From positions 104,213,501 to 104,277,500 of the forward strand of contig NC_134102.1 of assembly GCF_000715075.1 (NCBI RefSeq): DNA of 64,000 bases, written 5' to 3'. This document shows, piece by piece, positions 1-9,574 of this stretch. The first letter of the stretch is position 1. Each line of letters begins with the position of its first letter. A program made the translations under genes and the position numbers. A model generated the notes under the pieces. That model was given only the letters and a program-made list of their open reading frames with translations. It ran no database searches and was not told the origin of the DNA. This DNA comes from Nicotiana tabacum. Lineage: Eukaryota > Streptophyta > Magnoliopsida > Solanales > Solanaceae.

Positions 1-579
1 GAATCCCTTCAACTCTTCCACTTATCACTTTCTTTTTGCATTTTTCTTTTTGCTCTTTCCTTTTCTTGCCTTTCCTTCTCATCATTATTTTGCTCTTTTT
101 GTGCCTTGATACCTCTTTCAAGTTCCTCGTCTCTCCCCCAAACTTACGGTTTTAGCCAATTGTTTAACAAGAGTGTTAAAAAAAGCTCGGGTGCCAAGAA
201 AGGGTCACGACCAAACGGGTAAAGGCTTGTAACATGGTTATCAAATGAGAAAGTTTTGAGGCTTAAATGGGTTGATTAGGGATAACAATCTTGGTAGCCA
301 ATAGAAAACTTCAAGCGGGTCGAGGAAATCCGACAATCACTTCTCAAGCCTAGCAAAACTTAAGATGTCGCCTTAAAATACATTCAGGGCAAGTTCTAGA
401 CCATTCACACAGGTACTTGGACTTGCAACAAAAACATCTCACCTCTCACGCAGCTGGATTGTTAAAGAGAATAGAGTCGAGGGCCCACAATGACCATATT
501 CAAGATTGAAAATCACTATGGTTCGATTAAACCACTCGATGATTGCCTAAGTCAACACAAGAGTTACAAAGTCACTAAC
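1..579 (-). other. Athila 3' non-coding internal region
   Basis: No credible gene. On the minus strand this resembles the 3' internal region of the nested Athila-like element (compare 17380-17700): a line about pairs of paragraphs such as TTACAAGCCTTTACCC, a GTAAGTTTGGGGGAGAG purine block near 128-147, and then a purine-rich tract down to position 1. It joins 2895 once the solo LTR and one TSD copy are removed. The 3' LTR of the Athila element should lie further left. Confidence 0.6.
575..579. repeat. TSD (CTAAC) of solo LTR, left copy
   Basis: Five bases immediately before the LTR end at 580, repeated at 2890-2894. Confidence 0.92.
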
Positions 580-1254
580 TGTCACGCCCAAAACCGTGGA
601 GCGCGACCGACGCTCAACCGAGTGAACTCGACTGAGCAAGCCTGTTGGATTTCTTCTACCCAAACTCATTCATGAATAAGCACAATATATGTTTTCCTTA
701 ATTAAACATTAAAGTGGTCGTGTCTGCAATTACCAATTTCTTACCATAAGTTTCACCATTTTTAAAGTCTCAAATGGAAAAGTAATACAACCACAACATA
801 GCATAGTTTGTCTTTCCCAGTACAAATACACAACCCACACTATGTCTACGGAGCCTCTATAAATAAAGAAGAGTACAATGATAATGCCGACAATAAGGCC
901 CCGGCTATACCTCAACCATAATACATAAAGAACAAAAGATACATGACCCCGGGATGAAGTGGGGCTCACCAAGTCAGCTGGGAAGAAGGTGTACTGCTAT
1001 CACTGATCAATGTCTCCTGCTGTGGAACCACCTGCATCCATTTAAAGATGCAGCGCCCCCGTCAAAAGGGATGTTAGTACCGTCGAATAGTACTAGTATG
1101 AAAACTAAATACCAATTTAAGAATCTAGAAATACAAGATAATTATGATAAACCAGTGTGGAAATAGAATAATATAGATAACTGTCTCAACCATAGCAAGC
1201 GTATTAAAAGCTATCAACAACATTTATAGGATTTAAGATGAGATCCTCTATAAC

Positions 1255-1685
1255 CATCTTCACACAAAGCAGCCCCGCCGCCTCACCCGATGTATGCAGG
1301 TGGAGGTGTACGTACAATACCACAACTCTAATCAAGTGGCCCTGCCGCCTCACCCCAATGTATGCGGGTGGATATATAACCACAGTACTAAGAACCTATA
1401 CAAAGCGGCTATGCCGCCTTACCCCAATGTATGCGGGTGGAAATGCATCAACGATACCAATACCAACACAAAGCGGCTATGCCGCCTCACCCCAATGTAT
1501 GTGGGTGGTGGTGCCACAACAATACCAAAACCATACACAAAGCGGTCGTACCGCCTCACCCCAATGTAAGCAGGTAGAGATGCAGTCCCATAATATCATA
1601 TCCCTACACAAAGCGGTCATGTTGCCTCACCCCAATATATATGCGGGTGGAGGTATGTCACAATCACAATCTCTACACAACTTGG
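1255..1685. repeat. Minisatellite of about 63 bp in the solo LTR
   Basis: Six tandem copies, each containing AAGCGG-N-CCGCCTCACCCC and AATGTATGCGGGTGG with small changes. Each unit carries a short hairpin (GCGGC ATA GCCGC in the third and fourth copies). The unit stays open in more than one frame, which explains the two overlapping open frames here; neither is a gene. Confidence 0.85.
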
Positions 1686-2464
1686 CATAATAACTTTCAC
1701 ATATATCACGACTAGAAATTATAATATGTGGATACGTAATCCATAGTTTGGGACACATCCTCAATTTATAATGCAATATGATAAGGGCATTTGAAATACA
1801 AATTGAACATATATCTTCATCACAAAACTTATCGGAATACTCGATTTACAATCAACATCTCGGAACTTACAAGGATAATGAGAATTGCAATTCTTAAAGA
1901 AGAGTTTAGCCAACATGCCTCACTTGAGATTCCTTACACTCTAAATATTTCGGAATTCTTAGCAACTTCAATCTAATTTAGAAATATAACAAATTGAACC
2001 AAAATTAGGAAGATGATTATGGTTCTAGCTCATTTGAGCATTTTATCAAACACTAGGGGTGCATTAAGGTTTCAAGGCCCTTTTTATGGAGAATTCCATC
2101 ATCCCACAACCCAACATTTATCATGCCTAGTTCAACAATCTTCCTACACCCCTTGATATCACATGCATGTAAATAAACAACCCTACTGCCCAAAAATTAT
2201 CTTGTTAATTATCCAATTCTGCACAAAATTCGAAAGTGAGGGTTAGGGTGTAGAATTTTACCTCTAGGATGAAGACCAAGTGAGTTTTCCCTTCTTAATC
2301 TTTCAAAACTTGAACAAGAATTGAAGGACAAATATTGTAGAACACCTTCTCACTCTAGGGCACCCTCTCTCACTCAAAAATGTCAGAAAATATCTCAAAA
2401 ATGACCCAAAGAGTGTATTTAACGAAATAGGGTCGGGTTTTAAAAACCCAAAAATAAGCTCCGG

Positions 2465-2740
2465 AACAGGTTCTGCGGTCGCATATGTGACCGCATAATG
2501 GTTATGCGGACCGCATATCGGTCGCATAATTGGTGTCCAAAATGACCAAAATATCTGCCTGAGTCTGCGGTCACTATGCGGTCCGCATAATTGTTCTTCG
2601 GTCGCATAGTACACCACATAAAAGTTATGCGGTCGCATAGTCGACCGCATAATTTCATCCAACTGACCCAATTAACTGCCTCATTCTGCAGCCATTATGC
2701 GGTCCACATAGTGATTCTGTGGTCGCATAGTGGACCGCAG
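2465..2740. repeat. CpG-rich palindrome array in U3 of the solo LTR
   Basis: A run of imperfect palindromes built from ATGCGGWCCGCAT, for example 2474-2495 (TGCGGTC...GACCGCA) and 2503-2517 (TATGCGG A CCGCATA). On the minus strand it lies directly upstream of the TATA-like sequence near 2420. Confidence 0.8.
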
Positions 2741-2889
2741 AAATACACTTTTCCGCCAAAGATTTTCCTTTATTTTCCGGTGTATTTTTCAACCCAAAAA
2801 ATCCGAGACTTCTATAATACTCAACACGTAAAACCAATTCGGCACCACGAAATATTATTTTCTTTTACAAAATTTGACTGGGCCTTACA

Positions 2890-2894
2890 CTAAC
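2890..2894. repeat. TSD (CTAAC) of solo LTR, right copy
   Basis: Five bases immediately after the LTR end at 2889, identical to 575-579. Confidence 0.92.
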
Positions 2895-3254
2895 TAGAGT
2901 TATTTCTTTCCAAAAACCTTGTTTTTAACCATAAGCACGTAGTTAAGTGTGATGGTACCAAGTGAAGCATGTTTGACTCTTCGAGAATGACTCAATTAGG
3001 TCTTTTTATTCATTACTACTACTATTATTACCTAAACACCAAAAATGGACTCAATCCCTTAAGAAGGTTTTCACACCATCCATCATTGGGAAGAGTCACC
3101 CATTTCACACAAAACTACCTTTGGAAAGAATCGTGGCATTAAGAAAATCAAAGGCTTATTATCTACTAAAATACAAAAATAAGCTATTAAATCAGAAAGA
3201 AGCTACTTAGTTAAATGCTAACTAATAAGAAAACAAACATAAAGAAACTACAAA
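2895..3254 (-). other. Athila 3' non-coding region, continued
   Basis: AT-rich DNA without a credible ORF. It is the continuation of the Athila 3' region between the solo LTR and the duplicated block at 3255-3526. Confidence 0.5.
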
Positions 3255-3526
3255 GCAAAAACTATTGAAAGCATAACGAATATACATAATGAGAGAGTAG
3301 AGAGAATATATACATAATAAGAAAGAAGAAGAAAATAGTATCAAGTTACTTACAGGCCAAATGTATCAGAATCATCAAAATATATCAAATAAACTCCATC
3401 CCACCCCACCCCCCCAAATAAGCATTGTCCCTAATGCTTAACAAAATAAGAGTAAATTAAAAGTAAGAGTGAAGAGAAACTCCCTATGGCTCCTTGGCCA
3501 TCTCTGTGTCCACAATAGCATCACCA
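3255..3526 (-). repeat. Direct repeat flanking the chromovirus fragment, left copy
   Basis: About 270 bp matching 6262-6526 with roughly 6% differences by eye. It contains the last codons of the env-position ORF (ending ...MAKEP and a stop) plus its 3' flank. The two copies bracket the chromovirus fragment, so host DNA was duplicated when that fragment arrived. Confidence 0.85.
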
Positions 3527-3600
3527 TACTCAACACGTAAAATCAATTTGGCACCACGAAATATTATTTTCTTTTGTAAAATTTTACGGGGCCTTACATT
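3527..3600 (-). repeat. 3' LTR stub of the chromovirus fragment
   Basis: Starts TGTAAGGCCC on the minus strand at 3600 and matches the start of the solo LTR (2889 leftward) for 73 bases with about seven differences, then ends abruptly at the duplicated block. Confidence 0.88.
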
Positions 3601-3632
3601 ATCCCCCACTTAGGATCATTCGTCCTCGAATG
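3601..3632 (-). promoter_or_regulatory. Polypurine tract with upstream hairpin (chromovirus fragment)
   Basis: On the minus strand a perfect 16-nt inverted repeat CATTCG-AGGA-CGAATG (3632-3617) is followed by ATCCTAAGTGGGGGATAA, the plus-strand primer region, and then the LTR. The same TTCGAGGACGAA core precedes the LTR in two other families of this window (18374-18393, 48959-48974). Confidence 0.75.
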
Positions 3633-3933
3633 AGTGTCAAAATTTGTTATTAGCATCTTATGCAACTCAGTTTTTCATACCACACACCAGCAACCCCAAA
3701 TTGGACTAACTCCCTAAATTTCCAAAAATATCGCCAGAGTTTCCTTTGTAATTAGGCCTATCCACCTGTCAGAGAACCCTAGAAACACACATAATACAAA
3801 ACAACACCAACTGTGGCCTCATCAGCAATATATTTTCAGAAAGGAATACCCTTAACACCAGATGTACAAGTCATACATATTTCATAAGAATATCCCTTAG
3901 TATATTCATAAGGCACAACTCATAATTGCATGG

Positions 3934-4203
3934 TTATTCAAATAAATACGGATACTTTTTCTTCATTTCTTCTTCGGCCTCCCAAGTAGCCTCTTCAGCC
4001 TGTTGGTTTCGCCATAGTACTTTCACGGATGCAATTTCTTTGTTTCTCAACTTTCGGACTTGCCGATCAATAATAGAAACTGGAATCTCTTCATAAGTCA
4101 ATTCTTCATTTACCTCAATAGTCTCAACCGGAACAATGACTGTCGGGTCTCTAACTACTTTTTTTAACATAGACACATGAAACACCGGGTGTACTAATGA
4201 CAT
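3934..4203 (-). pseudogene. Integrase C-terminus and chromodomain (chromovirus fragment)
   Basis: Ninety residues in one frame. It starts in the conserved LVHPVFHVSML stretch at the end of the integrase and ends in a CHD_II-type chromodomain (VKVLWRNQ, EEATWEAEEEM, YPYLFE). In Tekay/Del elements this domain directs integration to heterochromatin. The frame is separated from the upstream integrase frame by a frameshift between 4203 and 4295. Part of the same broken polyprotein as the entries to its right. Confidence 0.85.
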
Positions 4204-4294
4204 CTCAGGTGGTAGCTCAAGCTTGTATGCTACCTCACCGATCCTCTAAATGATTTTGTACGGTCTGACATACCTCGGACTCAATTTTCCTTTC

Positions 4295-5176
4295 TTACCA
4301 AATCGCATTACACCCTTTATGGGGAAAACTTTCAAAAACATCTGAATAGGATTTCTGACGACTCTGAGCAGTCTTCAACCGCTCCTTAATAATTTTAACT
4401 TTTTCCATAGCCTGATGCATGAGGTCTGGCCCTATCAACTCTGCTTCCCCAATTTCGAACCACCCAATGGGAGATCTACATCTCCTACCATATAAAGCCT
4501 CTAACGGTGCCATTTGAATGCAAGCATGATAACTATTATTATATGCAAATTCTATGAGTGTTAAATGATTATCCCAGCTACCTTTAAAGTCTATAACACA
4601 AGCACGCAACATATCCTGAAGCTTCTGAATAGTCCGCTCTACCTGCCCATCAGTATGCGGGTGAAAGGTTGTACTAAGATTCACTTGAGTACCCAAACCT
4701 TGCTGAAATTTCTTCCAAAAATTAGCAATGAATTGTGCCCCCCGATCAGAAATGATGGAAACTAGGGTGCCATGCAACCTGACTATTTCTTTGATATACA
4801 ACTGAGCATACTGGTCTACTGTGTCGGTTGACTTAACCGGCAAAAAGTGTGTTGATTTTGTGAGTCGATCCACAATCACCCAAATTGAGTCAAACTTGTG
4901 CGAAGTGCGCGGTAATCCTACCACAAAGTCCATATTAATCATTTCCCATTTCCACATTGGAATTTCTATGGTTTGTGCCAACCCACCGGGCCTTTGGTGT
5001 TCGGCCTTCACTTGCTGAGAGTTCGGACATCTTGCTACAAAGTCCGCCACATTCCTCTTCATATCATTCCACCAATAGACTTCCTTAAGATCATGATACA
5101 TTTTTGTTGAACCTGGGTGCACAGAAAACCTAGAAGTGTGAGCTTCAATCAAATTTCTTTCACGGAAACCATCCAC
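4295..5176 (-). pseudogene. Integrase core (chromovirus fragment)
   Basis: A frame of 293 residues. The HHCC zinc domain is at about 13-53, but the last cysteine is Ser53 (CPNSQQ where CPNC is usual). The DD35E triad is complete: Asp83 (NMDFVVGLP), Asp144 (ISDRGAQF) and Glu180 (GQVERTIQ), with 35 residues between the last two. Near the end the frame leaves the family pattern after KSYSDV: a stretch of about 15 codons is missing and reading continues in the wrong frame. Integrase would insert the cDNA into chromatin; this copy is dead. Confidence 0.9.
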
Positions 5177-5191
5177 ATTTGTAACACATAG

Positions 5192-5398
5192 TCACCCTTG
5201 GTACCTTAGTGTACCATCATCCATGCCAAGAGAAAAGGCCATGGTCTGATGTTTATGTATCCTCTCTTTTAATTGCACTAACAATGGATCGTTGTATTGC
5301 TTCTCTTTAACTTCCATAACAAGCGATGATTCAACCCTATTTTTCACAATTACCCCTCCTTCACTAGAGTCTGTAAGGCGAACTCCCATACTAGCCAA
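5192..5398 (-). pseudogene. RNase H-integrase linker (chromovirus fragment)
   Basis: A 68-residue frame matching the linker between RNase H and integrase in Tekay pol ([44 protein letters not shown]). It overlaps the end of the RNase H frame in another phase, which marks a frameshift near 5350-5400. Confidence 0.75.
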
Positions 5399-6141
5399 TC
5401 GGTGAACTTCTTGGCTAATGGCTTCTGATATGCCTCCAAGTGAGCCAAACTACCCATATATTTCCGGCTAAGAGCACCAGCCATAACATTGGCCTTTCTC
5501 GGATGATATAGAATATCGATGTCGTAGTCCTTGAGTAACTCAAGCCATCTTCTCTGCCTCAGATTCAATTCCTTCTGCTTGAAAATATATTGAAGGCTCT
5601 TATGGTCCGTGAATATATCCACATGGACCCCATATAAATAATGACGCCAAATTTTCAATGCAAATACCACTGCCGCAAGTTCTAAATCATGTGTTGGATA
5701 GTTCTTTTCATGATTCTTTAGTTGCCTAGAAGCATAAGCTATCACCTTCCCATGTTGCATTAATACACACCCAAGCCCGATTCTTGAAGCATCACAATAT
5801 ACCACAAATCCATCCATACCCTCTGGTAGAGTCAACACCGGCACCGTAGTCAGTCTTGCTTTCAATTCCTGGAAACTCTTTTCATAAGCATCTGACCATT
5901 GGAACTTAATTGCCTTCTGCGTCAATTTAGTCAATGGAGAGGCAAGAGTGGAAAACCCCTCGACAAACTTTCTATAATATCCAGCTAAGCCTAAGAAACT
6001 GCGAATCTCTGTTGGAGTTGTAGGCCTCGGCCAATTCTTCACCGATGAAATAAGGATCAACCTTACTTCCCTCACTAGAAAGTATATGACCAAAGAATAT
6101 GACTGATTCAAGCCAAAATTCACACATTGAAAACTTTGCAT
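5350..6141 (-). pseudogene. RT connection and RNase H (chromovirus fragment)
   Basis: Frame of 263 residues. It contains the end of RT ([27 protein letters not shown]), the RNase H domain with [28 protein letters not shown] and [11 protein letters not shown] (Asp, Glu, Asp), and the final [10 protein letters not shown], where the usual Asp of ADALSR is Gly. RNase H degrades the RNA of the RNA/DNA hybrid. The N-terminal 25 residues are out of frame with RT. Confidence 0.88.
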
Positions 6142-6262
6142 ATAACTGGTGCTGATGAAGGGTTTGTATAACTACCCTGAGATGATCGGCATGGTCTTCT
6201 CGACTTTGTGAATTTACAAGAATATCGTCAATAAAAACTATCACAAAAGAGTCGAGGAATGG
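5972..6262 (-). pseudogene. Reverse transcriptase, 3' half only (chromovirus fragment)
   Basis: The frame starts at the truncation with [16 protein letters not shown]. It holds the catalytic FIDD box and continues to the thumb ([26 protein letters not shown]). The palm and fingers N-terminal to FIDD are absent because the fragment ends at 6262. A frameshift at about 6050-6130 separates it from the RNase H frame. Confidence 0.88.
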
Positions 6263-6526
6263 CAAAACTATTGAAAGTGTAACGAATATACATAATGAGA
6301 GAGTAGAGAGAATATATACATAATGAGAAAGAAGAAGAAAATAGTATCAAGTTAATTACAGGTCAAATGTCTCATAATCAGCAAAATATATCAAATAAAC
6401 TCCACCCCCCGAATAAAAATAAGCATTGTCCCCAATGCTTAACAAAATAAGAGTAAATGAAGGGTAAGAATGAAGAAAACTCCTTATGGCTCCTTGGCCA
6501 TCTCTGTGTCCATAATAGTATCACCA
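6262..6526 (-). repeat. Direct repeat flanking the chromovirus fragment, right copy
   Basis: Partner of 3255-3526. This copy is continuous with the rest of the env-position ORF to its right, so it is the original copy. The joint at 6260-6268 shows short homology (GCAAAA followed by CTATTGAAAG). Confidence 0.85.
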
Positions 6527-8135
6527 CCCTCCATTTCCTCCAACTGGATCTCATCATCCTCAACTCTGGGAGTGACTGGGTTGGTGAACATCTGACGCAC
6601 TGCCTCAGCAGTGTCAGCAGCAGAGTCCGGCACCTCAGACTGGCCAACATGTGTTGTATGTGTTGTGGGATCTGGGTCTGGGTATTGTGGGTCAATTAGC
6701 ATGTCCAGTTGTTGAGGATCGCCAGTGTTTGGGAGACTCGCAGCGTAGACAATGAAGCAGTGCACATCGGCACCGGCTTCAAAGCCGAGGTGGAACCTGT
6801 AATGGGGGTTGTTGGAGGTACTAAAGCTGAAGGTGGTGGCATAGTTGTTGTGCTGGCTGAAGGCTCTGCTGATGTGTAAGGCATATCTACTATCTCTACA
6901 GCTACCACCAATGGCTCATTAGATTGGCCTATGGTGGTAGTCGGCTGACCCTTTTTCTTAGGGTTGTGTGCATCCACCAACGAATACCATGAAAAGGGCT
7001 TCTTCGTTTGCATCTTCGTATCAAAATCTCTCGGCTCCACCCGTGTATCCGTAAGATACTAAGTAATGGTGTTGGGATATGGGTAGGAGGTATCATCTTG
7101 CCTGGGTGCCACAAATATGTTGGCCGACATCACGGCACTCACATTGATCGGGTACCCGGCCATGATGGAGGCGACTAGAACTTCCCGCTGGATAGGAAGA
7201 TTTGTCTCGTTTTGACACGGGTCGAGTCGGCTACATATAAAAGTTTGTCACCCCTTCGCCTCGAAACTCGGGGTGTTTCTATGAATAGACACCTCTACGG
7301 TAATCCATGGTGGTGGTGGCCCAGGAGCTGCCAGAATCTCAGCTAGCCATAGGTAAGCTGCATCTCCTATTGCCAACTTCTCCAAATATTGTGCGGGCTC
7401 AACATCCTCAAACCCCAAGTAGATGTTCAATGTGTGTGGGTCAAAAGGCACCTTCAGGTTCTTCACTTTAGTTATCTTTGTCCCTTTTTTGATGTGCGCC
7501 ACATTGCCGTAGAACTCCCAGACAAGATATTTCTTTGCATCCACTACGCTCTAGGTGAACCACCTCCACCCCTTCAGCTCTCGGAACTTCCTCAAGACTG
7601 TCGGGTTATAGTTTTATAGATCTTGTAACTGGAACCTTTTGCTCGATAGTGAGAGACCTCACTGGCCACCACCCACGAAAGATAGTGAAGGCAGCCAGAC
7701 TGACGAACCGGTCCTCCCATACCTCTTTCTTATTTGACCGCTCAAGGCTGACAACTATATTATCTCCCCCTCGGCCATCATCTGGGATTTCATCAACTGT
7801 AGTCTCTGGTGCCTCATGGACGGGTGTAGAGAAGGGCTAGCACTTTTCGAATCCTCGGAGGTTCTATGTGATTTGGAATGCTCGTCCTGAAGTTGATACC
7901 TTCCTGACGGCTTTGATTGGACAGTCGGCAGCTCTTGAATTGAGTTGCCCTTCGATGCTTCCCTAGATGGGGCATAAGAATTGGATTCATAGAGCTCTGC
8001 ACTTCTCCCTCGGATGGCTGTAGCCTTCTTTGTAATTAACTTTTGGAGGGCGAGGGGTAAAGCACTCTTTCCTCGACCACTGGAAGGTTCACCCCTCCCC
8101 TTTGAAGTATTACCTCTGCCTCGAAATCTAACCAT
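6484..8135 (-). pseudogene. Env-position ORF of the Athila element (putative plant transposon protein family)
   Basis: A gene-like region downstream of Athila pol, on the same strand, broken into several frames: 8135-7755 (basic, Gly/Arg/Ser-rich start MVRFRGRGNTSKGRG), 7544-7248 (LVWEFYGNVAHIKKG, VPFDPHTLNIYLGFEDV), 7040-6696, and 6765-6484 (acidic end EEMEGGDTIMDTEMAKEP). The central FY-N plus VPFD-LN-YLG pattern resembles the plant family annotated as putative plant transposon protein; I place it there with moderate confidence. Athila elements usually carry an env-like ORF at this position. No signal peptide or membrane segment is visible in the readable frames, so an envelope role is not supported. 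Upstream lie a TATA box (9058-9065) and two CpG-rich arrays. Confidence 0.65.
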
Positions 8136-8236
8136 TTTGTTGTATCAAGCAACAGCATGTGTCAGTTGTAATTCAAGTGCAAATCATACAAGAACACACC
8201 AGAGAGACAGTGAACAACACAGTGTAAAACATGCTT

Positions 8237-8700
8237 GCAGGGTAGGGGAGTGTGGTCCGCAGAATTATTAGTGCGGCCGCAGAATGGGCATTGCGGACCA
8301 CATAATTTAACATTGCGACCGCAGTGTTGGATTTGTGGTCCGCACAATTGTCAGTTGGACCGCATAATTGGAATGTGTTCCGCACAATTATCATTGCAGT
8401 CGCAGTATAGATACCACCAATATTCCAACTCTCTGATAATAGATAGTGGACTGTTTTGCGGCCACAATCACTTTTCTACTATCTGCACATTTTCTATTGC
8501 GGCCGCACATGTGAGTTATCAAATTGACAACTCTCCGATAACAGATAAATAGTTGTTCTGTGGCCGCGATGGGATTTCTGTGGTCCGCACAATTTTCATT
8601 GCGGCCGCAAAATTATGCTAGACTAAAGGTACCCTAATCGTAACTTCTGCGGACCGCACAATTTCTTGTGCGGCCATAGATTTCAAAACAAATATGAACA
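8237..8700. repeat. CpG-rich palindrome array 1
   Basis: Repeated GCGGCCGCA, GCGGACCRCA and GTCCGCACAATT units at intervals of about 20-30 bp, e.g. 8268-8300 and 8575-8610. Similar in style to the array in the Athila 5' LTR (21990-22290). Confidence 0.75.
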
Positions 8701-9057
8701 TAGCTCTAGGGTTTACAATTTTTGCACAAATTTGACATGGTGGCAGTGTATAATCATTAAAACCTATTTACCCATTCCCCATATAGAAAGTACCAGTTGA
8801 CCCACCACAATTTTAACCCCACATGGTTGTATAATTGAATTCTACTGACAAATGGCGTAAAACTAACTAACAAATTGTAAATTATAATAAAAATTGAAAA
8901 CATGTACAAGTAATTGAGGCATACCAGATAGGAAGTAGTGCAAATAGGTGATCACATATGTTGATTGTGTGTGGTAGATGATTTACCAGACGATCTCAAT
9001 ATTTTAGATTTGTGAGTGCTCAGAGAGGGAAAAACGTAACAGTAACCTTAGGCCTTC

Positions 9058-9065
9058 TATTTATA
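9058..9065 (-). promoter_or_regulatory. TATA box upstream of the env-position ORF
   Basis: TATAAATA on the minus strand (context GGTATAAATAGAAGG), about 920 bp before the ORF start at 8135. The surrounding order (CpG-rich array, then TATA) matches the U3 layout of the LTRs in this window, which suggests an internal promoter; not proven. Confidence 0.55.
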
Positions 9066-9097
9066 CCAAGGGTTCTGACTGAGGGACAAAGGGTTGA

Positions 9098-9390
9098 GGG
9101 CGGCCGCATAATTCCTACTGCGGTCCGCACTCTATTACCTAGGGCTCAGAAGCCCTTGTTGATTTGTGATCCGCAGAATTTGTTGTGCGGCCGCAAATTC
9201 AATTGCGGCCCGCAAAATATGGGTTGCGGTCGCAGATAGGCTATTTCTCTAACAAAACAACTTTAGAGAGTTGGCATTTATTATTTTTAATTCGTGCAGT
9301 CCGTAGTGCAATTGTGTGGCCGCAGAGCCCCTTTTGTTGTAGCAACCAAAATTGTGCGGTCCGCATAATATATTTGCGATCCTCACTTCT
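9098..9390. repeat. CpG-rich palindrome array 2
   Basis: Units such as GGCGGCCGCATAATT (9099), TGCGGTCCGCACTC (9120) and TGCGGCCGCAAATT (9186), directly upstream (minus strand) of the TATA box at 9058-9065. Confidence 0.75.
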
Positions 9391-9519
9391 TTCCTCACTT
9401 AGCCAATTTTCTAGGCACAGTTCTGTAAAGTACACTCATCCCTGCAACACACTTCAAATCCAGTTAGCACAAAAATAACACCTATCTACAAAAGAAGAAA
9501 GAAAAAGAAATAGAAATAT

Positions 9520-9552
9520 GGGTTGCCCCCCAAGAAGCGCCTGATTTAACGT
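9520..9552 (-). other. Conserved Athila block after pol
   Basis: On the minus strand ACGTTAAATCAGGCGCTT followed by CTTGGGGGGCAACCC. The same block occurs on the plus strand at 16300-16333 in the nested element, just after its ORF. It is not coding in the pol frame, which stops at 9575-9577. Confidence 0.7.
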
Positions 9553-9574
9553 CGCGACACGATGCAGATTACCA

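Larger units (their letters stand above)
580..2889 (-). mobile_element. Solo LTR of a Tekay/Del-type chromovirus
   Basis: A 2310-bp sequence that starts TGTAAGGCCC on the minus strand (2889) and ends GGGCGTGACA (580). It is flanked by the 5-bp direct repeat CTAAC (575-579 and 2890-2894), the signature of gypsy integration, and no internal coding DNA remains. The first 73 bases match the LTR stub next to the chromovirus polypurine tract at 3527-3600, which fixes family and orientation. Inside are a CpG-rich palindrome array (2465-2740), a TATA-like TTAAATA just downstream of it on the minus strand (about 2420), and a tandem repeat (1255-1685). Solo LTRs arise by recombination between the two LTRs of a full element. 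Confidence 0.92.
3527..6262 (-). mobile_element. Truncated Tekay/Del chromovirus fragment
   Basis: On the minus strand it begins inside RT (6262) and runs through RNase H, integrase and chromodomain to a polypurine tract and only 73 bases of 3' LTR (3600-3527). It has no 5' half and no TSD; instead it is bounded by the 270-bp direct repeat of host DNA. The LTR stub is the same family as the solo LTR at 580-2889. Frameshifts and a small deletion break pol. Confidence 0.88.
8136..9519 (-). other. Leader region of the env-position ORF, with two CpG-rich arrays
   Basis: Non-coding on the minus strand between the end of pol and the env-position ORF. It holds a CpG-rich array at 9098-9390, a TATA box at 9058-9065, an AT-rich stretch with a possible splice donor (CTG|GTATGCC at 8924), and a second array at 8237-8700 just before the ORF. 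No tRNA or protein gene seen. Confidence 0.55.

Noticed and set aside
18..27. CCACTTATCA, like the outer end of the Athila LTR (22534-22543)
   Set aside because: Only ten bases match and the following sequence differs. The purine tract beside it corresponds to an internal region well before the LTR in the nested element.
1238..1690. 150-codon open frame with repeated LTPMYAGG-like segments
   Set aside because: It follows the tandem repeat in the solo LTR; overlapping frames are open too.
2303..2893. Several short frames on both strands across the CpG-rich array
   Set aside because: Open by chance in palindromic repeats of ATGCGG/CCGCAT within the LTR.
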